Shown here: positions 31,306 through 39,015 of the stretch, in pieces
Position numbering within the stretch: the first letter of the stretch is position 1
Layout of the letters: each line of letters starts with the position of its first letter
Source: Oscillospiraceae bacterium
Lineage (GTDB): Bacteria > Bacillota > Clostridia > Oscillospirales > Oscillospiraceae
NCBI GenBank assembly: GCA_902784305.1
Contig: CACZUK010000028.1
Location: forward strand, 1-39,015
Reading direction: 5' to 3'
Length of the DNA stretch: 39,015 bases
Made by a program: the position numbers and the translations under genes
Notes under the pieces: model-generated
The model's input: the letters and a program-made list of their open reading frames with translations, nothing else
Database searches by the model: none
Told to the model about the DNA's origin: nothing

Positions 31306-32100
31306 ATGAGAATGAGAAAGAAAAAGAACCTGGTGCCGCGCATGGAGCGGCTGGCGGCCATCTGGGAGAAGAATCCCCAGGACTGGCGGGGCCGCTGGCG
31401 GGAGAAGCTGCCGGAGTGCAGCCAGCTGTGGCTGGAAATCGGCTGCGGCAAGGGCAGCTTCACCGTGAAGACCGCCGCCGCTCACCCGGACAGGCTCTAT
31501 GTGGCCCTGGAGCGGGACGCGGACTGCCTGGTGATGGCCATGGAGAAGGCCGACGCGCTGGGCCTGGTCAATGTGGTCTTCGTCTGCGACGACGCGGAGC
31601 GGCTTTCGGAGATGTTCGCCCCCGGCGAGGTGGACCTGCTCTTCATCAACTTCCCGGACCCCTGGCCCAGCAAGCGCCATGCCAAGTTCCGGCTCATCAA
31701 CGAGCGCTTTCTGCGCTCCTACCGGGAAATCCTGCCCCAGGGTGGGGAAATCCACTTCAAAACCGACAATTCCCCGCTGTTTGAGTTCTCTCTGACCCAG
31801 TTCCCCCGGGCGGGCTATGTGCTCAGCGAGGTGACCCGGGACCTCCACGCCGACGACCTGGATGTCATCATGACCGACTACGAGGCCCGCTTCTCCACCC
31901 AAGGCGCGAAAATCAACCGCTGTGTGGCCACCGTGTCGGAGCTGCCCCGGGAGCCGGGCCCCGAGCCGGAGCTGGGCCTCATCCACTACCTGCCCGAGGA
32001 CCTGGAGAGCCTGACCTACATCCCCCACGGCATGCAGGAGAGCGTCCGTCAGGAGCTTCTGCGCCGCCGTGCGGAGCAGAAAAAGACCCGTCAGCCGTAA
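31306..32100 (+). CDS. trmB: tRNA (guanine-N7)-methyltransferase TrmB
   Basis: SAM-dependent enzyme making m7G46 in the tRNA variable loop. The 264 aa include an N-terminal basic stretch (MRMRKKKNLVPRM) and the Rossmann SAM site EIGCGKGSF (about 45-53). An acidic residue follows at strand 2 (ALERDADC). The family signature INFPDPWPSKRH (about 114-125) is followed by HFKTDN near 150. The C-terminus after about 225 is an extension beyond the family core. ATG 31306 has GGAGG 8 nt upstream. It precedes the ArsC/Spx-family gene by 14 nt, so both may share one mRNA. Confidence 0.95.
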   Translation: MRMRKKKNLVPRMERLAAIWEKNPQDWRGRWREKLPECSQLWLEIGCGKGSFTVKTAAAHPDRLYVALERDADCLVMAMEKADALGLVNVVFVCDDAERLSEMFAPGEVDLLFINFPDPWPSKRHAKFRLINERFLRSYREILPQGGEIHFKTDNSPLFEFSLTQFPRAGYVLSEVTRDLHADDLDVIMTDYEARFSTQGAKINRCVATVSELPREPGPEPELGLIHYLPEDLESLTYIPHGMQESVRQELLRRRAEQKKTRQP

Positions 32101-32114
32101 AAAGGAGGAAAATT

Positions 32115-32474
32115 ATGTCCGTTCTGTTCATCGAGTACCCCCGCTGCACCACCTGCAAAAAGGCCAAAAAATTCCTGGACGAGCGGGGCGTGTCCTACAC
32201 CGACCGCCACATCGTCGAGGACAATCCCACCGCCGACGAGCTGCGGGAGTGGCACCGCCGCAGCGGCTACCCCATCAAAAGGTTCGTCAACACCTCCGGC
32301 CAGCTCTACCGCTCTGAGGGGCTCAAGGACAAGCTGCCCGCCATGGACGACGAGGCCGTCTACGCGCTGCTGGCCACCAACGGCATGCTGGTCAAGCGGC
32401 CCATCCTCATCGGAGACGACTTCCTGCTCACCGGCTTCAAGGAGGCGGAGTGGACCGCCGCTCTGGGGCTCTGA
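32115..32474 (+). CDS. ArsC/Spx-family thioredoxin-fold protein
   Basis: A 119-aa protein of the arsenate reductase/Spx family. It begins with a thioredoxin-type strand and a CTTC redox motif (Cys11 and Cys14), followed by KKAKKFLDERGVSYTDRHIVEDNP, the family helix and strand. The NGMLVKRPILI segment (about 89-99) is also diagnostic. The family includes true arsenate reductases, the Spx/MgsR RNA-polymerase regulators, and uncharacterised YffB-like reductases. A pair of cysteines alone does not separate these, so I do not name it arsC. A strong AAAGGAGG ribosome site lies 7 nt before ATG 32115. No arsenic genes are nearby. Confidence 0.88.
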   Translation: MSVLFIEYPRCTTCKKAKKFLDERGVSYTDRHIVEDNPTADELREWHRRSGYPIKRFVNTSGQLYRSEGLKDKLPAMDDEAVYALLATNGMLVKRPILIGDDFLLTGFKEAEWTAALGL

Positions 32475-32513
32475 GGGCTGAGAAGCATCACTGTCTGCCG
32501 GGAGGAACAAGGT

Positions 32514-32677
32514 TCAGAGCATAACTGTCTGCCGGAGGCGCGGGACGGGCCACTATCGTCCTGCTGACTCCGGGAGGAGGCGCACCAGGCTCAGAGCATA
32601 ACTGTCTGCCGGAGGCGCGGGACGGGCCACTATTGTCCTGCTGACTCTGAGAGGAGAAACACAGGGCTCAGAGCATA
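32514..32677. repeat. 77-bp tandem repeat with conserved hairpin
   Basis: Two full units (32514-32590, 32591-32667) and the first ten bases of a third. A shortened, degenerate unit precedes them at about 32478-32513. Each unit opens with TCAGAGCATAACTGTCTG and can fold into a stem CCGGAG...CTCCGG enclosing CGGGACG...CGTCCTG. In the second unit a C-to-T change in the inner stem keeps pairing through G-U, although the outer stem weakens. There is no coding frame. The 254-bp gap from 32475 to 32728 is otherwise occupied only by the spoVAC leader. Confidence 0.9.
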
Positions 32678-32720
32678 AAAAAGCGTCCGTTCGGGCAAGC
32701 TATCGAAAACCCGAAAGGAC
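32673..32720 (+). promoter_or_regulatory. spoVAC leader: possible sigma-G promoter and hairpin covering the ribosome site
   Basis: GCATA (32673-32677), 18-nt gap and CAAGCTA (32696-32702) fit loosely a forespore sigma-G promoter. A hairpin pairs GTCC-TTCGGG (32685-32695) with CCCGAA-GGAC (32710-32720) and includes the spoVAC ribosome site AAAGGA. On the minus strand the same hairpin is followed by a T-run (A-run 32677-32682), so it could instead be a terminator. Confidence 0.4.
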
Positions 32721-32728
32721 GAAACGCC

Positions 32729-33169
32729 ATGGACATGACCAATCAGGACTTTGACAAGCTGGTGAAGCAGCACAGCGACCCCTCCCCCACTCTGCGGGAC
32801 GCGCTGACCGCCTTCGCCGTGGGCGGGGGCATCTGCTGCGTGGGACAGGCCCTCCAGCTGCTCTATGAGCGCTTCGGCCTGAGCCGGGACGACGCCGGAA
32901 CCTGGGTGACGGTGAGCCTCATCTTCCTCTCCGCCCTGCTGACCGGCCTGAAGGTCTACGACAAGCTGGCCCGCCGCGCCGGAGCCGGGACCCTGGTGCC
33001 GGTGACGGGCTTTGCCAACTCCGTGGTCAGCCCGGCCATGGAGTTCAAAAGCGAGGGCTTCATCACCGGCATGGCGGCGAAGATGTTCGTCATCGCCGGG
33101 CCGGTCATTGTGTTCGGCATCGGCAGCAGCATTCTGTACGGGCTGATTCTGTGCCTGATGGGGGGCTGA
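32729..33169 (+). CDS. spoVAC: Stage V sporulation protein AC
   Basis: Membrane channel subunit of the SpoVA complex, which moves dipicolinic acid and calcium into the developing spore and out during germination. The 146 aa match the family: an N-terminal cytoplasmic part, AFAVGGGICCVGQALQLLY (first membrane segment, about 28-46), LIFLSALLTGLKVYDKLARRAGAG (about 68-91), the near-invariant VPVTGFANSVVSPAMEFKSEG, and a last hydrophobic segment. In most spore formers spoVAC is followed by spoVAD and spoVAE(b), but here the next gene is an unrelated convergent one. The start ATG 32729 has AAAGGA 9 nt upstream, inside a hairpin. Confidence 0.92.
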   Translation: MDMTNQDFDKLVKQHSDPSPTLRDALTAFAVGGGICCVGQALQLLYERFGLSRDDAGTWVTVSLIFLSALLTGLKVYDKLARRAGAGTLVPVTGFANSVVSPAMEFKSEGFITGMAAKMFVIAGPVIVFGIGSSILYGLILCLMGG

Positions 33170-33201
33170 GCGTCCCCAAAATCACCAAAAACAGACAAAA
33201 A

Positions 33202-33230
33202 CAGAGGAGAGACGGACAGTCTCTCCTCTG
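33202..33230 (-). terminator. Terminator of the Big2-domain protein gene
   Basis: Perfect 12-bp stem (33202-33213 with 33219-33230, loop GGACA). A T-rich tail follows on the minus strand. It may also serve spoVAC on the plus strand, though the T-run there is weak. Confidence 0.85.
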
Positions 33231-33252
33231 CTGCGTTTGTGGGCCTTGCTCC

Positions 33253-34284
33253 TTAAGAATAGGAATAGGGGAAGGCGTGACTGGCGGTGGTGTTGGAGCC
33301 CTGGCGGACGGTGATGATGGCCTCATAGCTGCGGCTGGGCCCGTAGGCCTTGGACAGGGCGGTGCGGGTCTGGCTGCTGAGCAGATTGCTCCAGCTGTCC
33401 GCGATGCCCTTGTAGTAGTTCTCGGGGCTCTGGGCCTTGTAGTAGTCGCCGGTGGAGGTGTTTTTGGACAGGATGACCACATAGTAGCTGCCCGCCACCA
33501 CCCGGTCAAAGGCGTAGTTGCCCACGCCGTCCACCTGGGCGCGGTAGATGTGCCAGCGCTCCGACTGGGCCTCGGTAGGATTGACTCCGCCGGTGTACTT
33601 TTTGGCGCTGCCGTCCCGGGGGATGAGGAAGACCCTGGAGCCGGTGTCGGGCAGGTAGCCCCGGCTCTGGCTGTAGTGGAAGGTGACATTGCCGGTGACG
33701 GTGCCCACCTTGGACTCCCGCTTCACGGTCACCTTGATTTTCACCCTGTGGCTGCCGTCCACCTCGGCCACGGTGATGGTGGCGGTGCCGGTGCCCACGG
33801 GGTTGATGGTGAGGGTGGTGGAATTCCCGTTCCAGCCGCTGGCCCAGGAGGTGGTGGCCACATTGGTGTTGGAGGAGCTGGAGGTGATGCGGTTGTCCCC
33901 GGTGTAGGTGATTTTCACCTTTTTGGCGTTTACGCCCAGGGGGATGTAGACCTTTGCGGCGGAGGCCTTGAGCTTCACCTTTTTCTTCGGCGTCACCGTC
34001 ACCTTGCAGCGGTATTTCACGCCTTCCGCCGTGGCGGTGATGACGCATTTGCCCTTCTTTTTGGCGCTCACCACGCCCTTCGCGCTGACAGTGGCGATTT
34101 TTTTGCTGCTGGAGCTCCATTTCACTTTTTTGGTGGTGCCGTTGAGGGTGAGGGTGCGCCGGGTGCCCACGCTCATGGTGATGCTGGAGGCGCTGAGGTT
34201 CACCGCGCCCACGCTCAGAAGCAGGCTGCTCAGGGCCAGCAGGGCGGCGAGCAGCATCAGCAGAAGGTTTCGGATGCGTTTCAT
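33253..34284 (-). CDS. Exported Big2 (bacterial Ig-like) domain protein
   Basis: A 343-aa exported protein. The hydrophobic signal peptide (about 8-26) leads into two Big2-type Ig-like domains. The first (about 28-100) has LSASSITMSVGTRRTLTLNG and ATVSAKGVVSAKKKGKCVIT. The second (about 105-190) has the TSSSSNTNVATTSW and GTGTATITVAEVDG segments. A further beta-rich domain (about 195-343) contains Tyr/Ser-rich text and no match I recognise; its AGSYYVVILSKN segment recalls carboxypeptidase-regulatory-like modules. It carries no cell-wall sorting motif or catalytic site. ATG 34284 has AAGGAG six bases upstream. Its Big2 module and basic Lys-rich style resemble the tail of the C39-like protein at 24694, suggesting the same kind of surface system. 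Confidence 0.82.
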   Translation of the reverse strand: MKRIRNLLLMLLAALLALSSLLLSVGAVNLSASSITMSVGTRRTLTLNGTTKKVKWSSSSKKIATVSAKGVVSAKKKGKCVITATAEGVKYRCKVTVTPKKKVKLKASAAKVYIPLGVNAKKVKITYTGDNRITSSSSNTNVATTSWASGWNGNSTTLTINPVGTGTATITVAEVDGSHRVKIKVTVKRESKVGTVTGNVTFHYSQSRGYLPDTGSRVFLIPRDGSAKKYTGGVNPTEAQSERWHIYRAQVDGVGNYAFDRVVAGSYYVVILSKNTSTGDYYKAQSPENYYKGIADSWSNLLSSQTRTALSKAYGPSRSYEAIITVRQGSNTTASHAFPYSYS

Positions 34285-34345
34285 GGCAGACTCCTTCTTC
34301 GGAATTGGAAAGTCAGATAAAAGCGGGCGAAATGCCGACGCTCCT

Positions 34346-34374
34346 ATTATCTCACAAAGAAAAGGAAAAGTAAA
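34346..34374 (-). promoter_or_regulatory. Promoter of the Big2-domain protein gene
   Basis: On the minus strand TTTACT (34374-34369), 17-nt spacer, GATAAT (34351-34346). Confidence 0.55.
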
Positions 34375-34417
34375 CTGCCAATTTTGTGTGATGCTTGTTA
34401 CAGAAGGAGAGGAAGAA

Positions 34418-34451
34418 AAGCGCACCGGTCATGGGGATGACCGGTGCGCTT
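34418..34451 (-). terminator. Terminator of asnS
   Basis: Perfect 14-bp stem (34418-34431 with 34438-34451), then a T-rich tail on the minus strand. It starts 37 nt past the asnS stop. Confidence 0.9.
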
Positions 34452-34488
34452 CCTTGCGGTTGGGATGCGGCAGGAAAGCCGCGGGACA

Positions 34489-35880
<1,392 letters not shown>

Positions 35881-35940
35881 AATGTCCCCTCCATGCGCCC
35901 CGGAGGGCTCCGGGGTAAAAATTTCTGCAATACAGAGCTG

Positions 35941-35969
35941 ATTATACGCCCGTCAGGGGAGAAATACAA
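35941..35969 (-). promoter_or_regulatory. Promoter of asnS
   Basis: On the minus strand TTGTAT (35969-35964), 17-nt spacer, TATAAT (35946-35941). Confidence 0.85.
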
Positions 35970-36118
35970 GGGGGTTTCCGAAATTCATGCACAATCAGAG
36001 GCCGTGCGGGCGAAAAACACGCGGCAGGGCCGTAGGCGTGTCAAATGCAGGCCCAATACAACCCGGTTCCCTCCCGCGAGAAATTGTGCAGTGTGCAGTG
36101 TAAATTTCAAATTCCCCC
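35970..36118. other. Intergenic stretch between asnS and infC promoters
   Basis: The gap between the two genes (35881-36302) is filled by the two divergent promoters and the infC leader. What remains here has no gene. A GTGCAGTGTGCAGTGTAAATT string at about 36086 shares AATTTACACTGC, read on the other strand, with the repeat-like region at 4045. This may be a trace of the same family of small repeats. Confidence 0.4.
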
Positions 36119-36147
36119 TTGACAGAACCGTCCGGGCCTGCTATACT
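36119..36147 (+). promoter_or_regulatory. Promoter of the infC-rpmI-rplT operon
   Basis: TTGACA (36119-36124), 17-nt spacer, TATACT (36142-36147), near-consensus. Confidence 0.92.
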
Positions 36148-36149
36148 GT

Positions 36150-36302
36150 CTCCGCAAAACAAAGCAGGAGCCGATCCTCACCTTCTGTGCCAGGGCGCAG
36201 GGGTCAATACCTTCCTTCCGCGCCTGAGGGGCGCAGTGGGGATGTTGTGTGCGGGTATCGGTTTCGGTATCCGTTTTGATTTTATTTTGGAGGTGTTTCA
36301 GT
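36150..36302 (+). promoter_or_regulatory. infC 5' leader, candidate L20-binding autoregulatory RNA
   Basis: About 150 nt of transcribed leader lie between the promoter and infC, with pairable arms such as GGGCGCAGGGG and GCGCCTGAGGGGCGC. In Firmicutes, L20 represses this operon by binding such a leader. I infer the same here by position; the fold was not computed. The ribosome site GGAGG is at 36289-36293. Confidence 0.6.
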
Positions 36303-36890
36303 ATTAGCGCAATGTCTCATCAGATCAACGAGGAGATTCGTGACCGCGAGGTCCGCCTGATTTCCTCTGATGGTCAGCAGCTCGGCGTGATGTCTTCCCG
36401 GGCAGCCCTTCAGCAAGCGGCAAAGGAAGGACTGGATCTGGTTAAGATCTCCCCCAAGGCCGTCCCTCCTGTTTGCAAAATCATGGACTATGGCAAGTAC
36501 CGCTTTGAGCAGTCCAAGCGGGAAAAGGAGGCCAGGAAGAACCAGCATGTGGTGGAGATCAAGGAGATCCGCATGTCCCCCAGCATTGATGTGGGCGACT
36601 TCAACACCAAGCTCCGCAACGCGCACAAGTTCCTGGGCGAGGGCAACCGCGTCAAGGTGACCGTCCGCTTCCGGGGCCGGGAGATGGCGCACACCGACAT
36701 CGGCAGAAATCTGCTGCTGAAGTTTGCCGAGGAAAGTGCTGAGCTGGCCGCGATGGACAAGAAGCCTGTGCTGGACGGCCGCCATATGACCATGCTCCTC
36801 TCCCCCAAAACCGCCAAGGACAAGGACGCCAGGGGCGGCAGACGGGAGAGACGGAATCAGCCCAAAAAGCAGGAACCCACCGGGGAATAA
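36303..36890 (+). CDS. infC: Translation initiation factor IF-3, ATT start
   Basis: IF-3 keeps the 30S subunit free and checks start-codon pairing. The 195-aa product has the N-terminal domain (QINEEIRDREVRLISSDGQQLGV), a basic linker helix around KYRFEQSKREKEARKNQ, and the C-terminal domain (EIRMSPSIDVGDFNTKLRNAHKFL, KVTVRFRGREMAH). GGAGG at 36289 is 9 nt before ATT 36303, but 18 nt before the first ATG 36312. Therefore the true start is the rare ATT codon, as in E. coli and Bacillus infC, where it allows IF-3 to limit its own translation. The C-terminal Arg/Lys/Gln tail is longer than in E. coli. It is the first gene of the infC-rpmI-rplT operon. Confidence 0.95.
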   Translation: MSAMSHQINEEIRDREVRLISSDGQQLGVMSSRAALQQAAKEGLDLVKISPKAVPPVCKIMDYGKYRFEQSKREKEARKNQHVVEIKEIRMSPSIDVGDFNTKLRNAHKFLGEGNRVKVTVRFRGREMAHTDIGRNLLLKFAEESAELAAMDKKPVLDGRHMTMLLSPKTAKDKDARGGRRERRNQPKKQEPTGE

Positions 36891-36917
36891 GCCCCGCGGA
36901 TGAAAGGAGTATCCACC

Positions 36918-37121
36918 ATGCCCAAGATGAAGACGCACAGCGGTGCGAAGAAGAGATTCAGTCTCACCAAGACCGGCAAGGTCAAGCGTGCCCACGCCTA
37001 CAAGAGCCACCTGCTCAACGGCCACGGCAAGACCACCAAGCGCAAGAGGGGCCTCCGCAAGGGCACCTACGCGGATGTGACCAACGCCGCGACCATCCGC
37101 GAGATGATCCCCTACAAATAA
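36918..37121 (+). CDS. rpmI: 50S ribosomal protein L35
   Basis: A 67-residue, very basic large-subunit protein. The sequence begins [20 protein letters not shown], the family hallmark. ATG 36918 has GAAAGGAG about 9 nt upstream. It lies 27 nt after infC and 21 nt before rplT, in the universal order. An in-frame ATG at 36900 would add six residues but is not conserved. Confidence 0.97.
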   Translation: MPKMKTHSGAKKRFSLTKTGKVKRAHAYKSHLLNGHGKTTKRKRGLRKGTYADVTNAATIREMIPYK

Positions 37122-37142
37122 TCGAATCAGGAGGCAACTGAA

Positions 37143-37496
37143 ATGGCTAGAGTCAAACGCGCGATGATGACGCGCAAGAGAAGAAATAAGATCCTCAAGA
37201 TGGCCAAGGGCTACTGGGGCGCCAAGAGCAAGCACTTTAAGATGGCCAACCAGGCCGTGATGAAGAGCCTGACCTACGCCTACACCGGCCGCCGCCTGAA
37301 GAAGCGCGACTTCCGCCGCCTGTGGATCACCCGCATCAGCGCCGCCTGCAAGCTCAACGGCATCAATTACTCCACCTTTATGCACGGCCTCAAGCTGGCT
37401 GAGGTGGCCATTGACCGCAAGATGCTCGCCGAGCTGGCCGTCAACGACAAGGCTGCCTTCACCCAGCTGGTGGAGCTGGCCAAGGCCAAGGTGTAA
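37143..37496 (+). CDS. rplT: 50S ribosomal protein L20
   Basis: Assembly-initiating large-subunit protein and likely repressor of its own operon. The 117 aa are standard: [20 protein letters not shown], a long basic N-terminal helix, and the globular RNA-binding domain with [20 protein letters not shown] near 60-79. The ribosome site AGGAGG lies 8 nt upstream. It is the last gene of the operon, followed by a terminator. Confidence 0.97.
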   Translation: MARVKRAMMTRKRRNKILKMAKGYWGAKSKHFKMANQAVMKSLTYAYTGRRLKKRDFRRLWITRISAACKLNGINYSTFMHGLKLAEVAIDRKMLAELAVNDKAAFTQLVELAKAKV

Positions 37497-37517
37497 GCGC
37501 CGCGGTTCAGCGTTTTC

Positions 37518-37555
37518 CGCTCCCTCCCCAAATCGGGGTGGGAGCGCTGCTTTTT
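37518..37555 (+). terminator. Terminator of infC-rpmI-rplT
   Basis: CGCTCCC-T-CCCC (37518-37529) pairs with GGGG-T-GGGAGCG (37535-37546), followed by CTGCTTTTT. Confidence 0.9.
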
Positions 37556-37699
37556 GCCCCGGCAGTCCCCCACTTTACCCGGAAAAAGTCCCCAAAGGGC
37601 GCCGGAGACAAAAATGAAAATCGAAAATGAGATAACGGGAGCTATCGGGAGAAAAACGAAGAAAACGGGAGATAGCCCCGGACAGCATCAAATTCGCTG
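37556..37699. other. Intergenic stretch between rplT terminator and rplM promoter
   Basis: No gene seen. A purine-rich AACGGGAG motif is repeated and a loose inverted repeat GGGAGCTATC / GATAGCCCC (about 37637-37679) is present; its role is unknown. Confidence 0.4.
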
Positions 37700-37728
37700 T
37701 TGACAGCGCGCCGGGGCTTTGCTATAGT
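37700..37728 (+). promoter_or_regulatory. Promoter of rplM-rpsI
   Basis: TTGACA (37700-37705), 17-nt spacer, TATAGT (37723-37728), near-consensus. Confidence 0.92.
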
Positions 37729-37734
37729 ATGTCC

Positions 37735-37836
37735 TGTGCCCGCGCGCGCCTTCCCACTCGCACGCGGTGTGCAGCGTGAAACACTCAGAAATCGTCCCCG
37801 GACGGGGGCGCGTTTAAGAAAATTGGAGGTTCTCTT
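37735..37836 (+). promoter_or_regulatory. rplM 5' leader, candidate ribosomal-protein leader RNA
   Basis: About 100 nt of leader with GC-rich pairing potential (CGTCCCC/GGGGGCG near 37794). Firmicutes carry a known L13 leader at this position. The assignment is by position, not by a computed fold. GGAGG (37825-37829) serves rplM. Confidence 0.5.
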
Positions 37837-38262
37837 ATGTCCACTTTTATGGCCAAGAAGGACATCGCCGGCCGCAAATGGTACGTCATTGACGCCGCCG
37901 GCAAGCCCCTGGGCAAGACCGCTGTGGCCGTGGCCGACGTGCTGCGGGGCAAGGTCAAGCCGGAGTTCACCCCCCATGTGGATTGCGGTGACTTCGTCAT
38001 TGTCATCAACGCCGAGAAGGCCGTCCTCACCGGCAAGAAGCTGACCCAGAAGTACTATCGTCATCACTCCGGCTGGACCGGCGGTCTGAAGGAGATCCAG
38101 TACGGCACCCTGATGGCCAAGCGTCCCGAGCTGGCCATGGAGCTGGCCGTCAAGGGCATGCTGCCCAAGAACAGCCTGGGCGCCGCGGCCCTGAAGCGTC
38201 TGCGCGTGGTCAAGGGCGCGGAGCACGGCCATGAGGCCCAGAAGCCCATCGTGATCGAGTAA
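37837..38262 (+). CDS. rplM: 50S ribosomal protein L13
   Basis: Early-assembly large-subunit protein of 141 aa, the usual length. Diagnostic text is [21 protein letters not shown] (about 13-33), the [10 protein letters not shown] segment, [15 protein letters not shown] (about 72-86) and the C-terminal [23 protein letters not shown] 37837 has GGAGG 7 nt upstream. It is followed by rpsI after 18 nt, the universal pairing. Confidence 0.98.
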   Translation: MSTFMAKKDIAGRKWYVIDAAGKPLGKTAVAVADVLRGKVKPEFTPHVDCGDFVIVINAEKAVLTGKKLTQKYYRHHSGWTGGLKEIQYGTLMAKRPELAMELAVKGMLPKNSLGAAALKRLRVVKGAEHGHEAQKPIVIE

Positions 38263-38280
38263 TCGGGAGGGAGAAAGAAT

Positions 38281-38685
38281 ATGTATCAGAGCAAGAAGCC
38301 TTATCTGTACGGCACTGGCCGCCGCAAGTCTTCCACCGCCCGCGTTCGCGTCTATGAGGGCGGCACCGGCGCCATCACCATCAACGGCCGCAGCATCGAC
38401 GATTACTTCGGCCTGGATACCCTGAAGCTCATCGTCCGTCAGCCCCTGGTCGCCACCGAGAACACCGAGAAGGTGGACGTGGTCGCCACCGTGGCCGGCG
38501 GCGGCGTCACCGGTCAGGCCGGTGCGGTCCGTCACGGCATCGCCCGCGCCCTGCTGGGCATGAACCCCGAGTACCGCGCCGTCCTCAAGAAGGCCGGTTT
38601 CCTCACCCGCGATCCTCGTATGAAGGAGCGCAAGAAGTACGGTCTGAAGGCCGCCCGCCGCGCGCCTCAGTTCTCCAAGCGCTAA
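38281..38685 (+). CDS. rpsI: 30S ribosomal protein S9
   Basis: Small-subunit protein whose basic C-terminal tail reaches the P-site tRNA. The 134 aa contain [19 protein letters not shown] (about 10-28), a [19 protein letters not shown] block (about 78-96) and the invariant C-terminus RRAPQFSKR. The ribosome site GGGAGGGAG lies just upstream. It is the last gene of rplM-rpsI, ahead of a strong terminator. Confidence 0.98.
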   Translation: MYQSKKPYLYGTGRRKSSTARVRVYEGGTGAITINGRSIDDYFGLDTLKLIVRQPLVATENTEKVDVVATVAGGGVTGQAGAVRHGIARALLGMNPEYRAVLKKAGFLTRDPRMKERKKYGLKAARRAPQFSKR

Positions 38686-38711
38686 TTGCCGCGTCTGGAT
38701 TTTGCGTCTGC

Positions 38712-38745
38712 AAAGCCCCTTGTCCTGCGGGACAGGGGGCTTTTT
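38712..38745 (+). terminator. Terminator of rplM-rpsI
   Basis: AAAGCCCC (38712-38719) and TGTCC pair with GGACA and GGGGCTTT around a short TGC loop, followed by a run of T. It separates the ribosomal operon from the gene at 38837. Confidence 0.92.
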
Positions 38746-38784
38746 GCGCACTTTTCAGAGATTGTACGTTTTTTGCAAAAACAA

Positions 38785-38813
38785 TTGTATTTTTAAAAAT
38801 GTTGTGGTAGAAT
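38785..38813 (+). promoter_or_regulatory. Promoter of the Cas12f-like gene
   Basis: TTGTAT (38785-38790), 17-nt spacer, TAGAAT (38808-38813) in a distinctly AT-rich stretch (38765-38820), 24 nt before the start codon. Confidence 0.75.
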
Positions 38814-38836
38814 ATCAGGGAAAGGGGCGATTTGCC

Positions 38837-39015
38837 ATGCTTTCCAAAGTCATGAAATATCAACTGTTCTACGTTGACGGCAGTTGTGGGGACTTTTCCT
38901 CCATGCAGCAGTCCCTCTGGAGCATCATGAGGGACACCCGTGAGATTCTGAACAAGACCATACAGTATTGTGCTCAGTGGGATTTCCGGGACAGGCTGCA
39001 CTATGAGACAACCGG
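38837..39015 (+). CDS. N-terminal fragment of a Cas12f-like (miniature type V / TnpB-related) nuclease
   Basis: An open frame from ATG 38837, with AAAGGGG about 9 nt upstream, runs 60 codons to the window edge without a stop. The visible text starts MLSKVMKYQLFYVDG and continues with WSIMRDTREILNKTIQYCAQW. The start KVxxYxL/I, an aromatic segment, and then (D/E)TRxxLNKxxQxxxxW match what I remember of the wedge/REC N-terminus of Cas12f1 proteins such as AsCas12f1. No catalytic residue (RuvC Asp/Glu/Asp) can be seen, because those lie far downstream. Related TnpB or other small type V effectors are possible. It has its own promoter in AT-rich DNA, after the terminator of a ribosomal operon, as expected for an accessory gene. 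Confidence 0.6.
   Translation, partial: MLSKVMKYQLFYVDGSCGDFSSMQQSLWSIMRDTREILNKTIQYCAQWDFRDRLHYETT

Noticed and set aside
32115..32474. Arsenate reductase (arsC) in an arsenic-resistance locus
   Set aside because: Only the general ArsC/Spx fold and CxxC are visible. No arsenic regulator or pump is nearby, so a specific name is not justified.
32514..32677. CRISPR array
   Set aside because: The 77-bp units are nearly identical across their whole length, with no unique spacers between short repeats, so this is a tandem repeat.
35881..35940. T-box riboswitch before asnS
   Set aside because: The leader is short and lacks the conserved T-box sequence and a terminator/antiterminator pair. Only a GC hairpin is seen.

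Overview
The window is a GC-rich chromosomal segment of an endospore-forming member of the Clostridia, most likely family Oscillospiraceae (Oscillibacter/Flavonifractor-like). The evidence is sporulation genes (spoIIID, spoVAC), a perfect HrcA/CIRCE operator, Firmicutes-type ribosomal protein operons with an ATT-initiated infC, and wall-glycopolymer genes of the TagB/TagF type. I could not search a database, so the taxon is an inference.

Layout. (1) 1-7359, minus strand: cell-shape and division block, zapA - U32 peptidase - dut, then maf - mreC - mreD - mrdA (PBP2, cut by the window edge). A 428-bp palindrome-rich gap separates the two groups. (2) 7582-7806: a lone EutN/CcmL-type microcompartment vertex protein. 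(3) 7862-11203, minus: an ABC-2 polysaccharide export permease and two CDP-glycerol glycerophosphotransferase-family proteins. (4) 11553-13439: a cytoplasmic GH13 amylase-family enzyme. (5) 13509-15187, minus: a secreted beta-helix protein and spoIIID. (6) 15336-17390: htpG under a perfect CIRCE operator, followed by a 47-bp duplication of its own 3' end around a hairpin-rich insert. (7) 17750-23132: a solute-binding lipoprotein, a CBS-domain protein, and a parC-htrA pair. (8) 23384-29655: a promoter-led cluster of three large exported proteins. Two are paralogous C39-like cysteine-peptidase-fold proteins, and the third is an acidic-linker beta-helix protein paralogous to the one at 13509. (9) 29756-31046: a frameshifted exported-protein gene and a possible recombinase tail, next to tRNA-Pro(UGG). 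(10) 31306-35880: trmB, an ArsC/Spx-family gene, a 77-bp structured tandem repeat, spoVAC, a Big2-domain exported protein and asnS. (11) 36119-38685: infC-rpmI-rplT and rplM-rpsI translation operons with clear promoters, leaders and terminators. (12) 38837 to the end: the first 60 codons of a gene whose N-terminus resembles miniature type V effectors (Cas12f family), with its own promoter.

Most of the window is housekeeping. The accessory signals worth following are the truncated Cas12f-like gene at the right edge, the exported C39/beta-helix cluster with the scar of a lost third copy, the htpG 3'-end duplication, the 77-bp hairpin repeats before spoVAC, and the orphan EutN. No CRISPR array lies inside the window. 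If one belongs to the Cas12f-like gene, it lies to the right of it.
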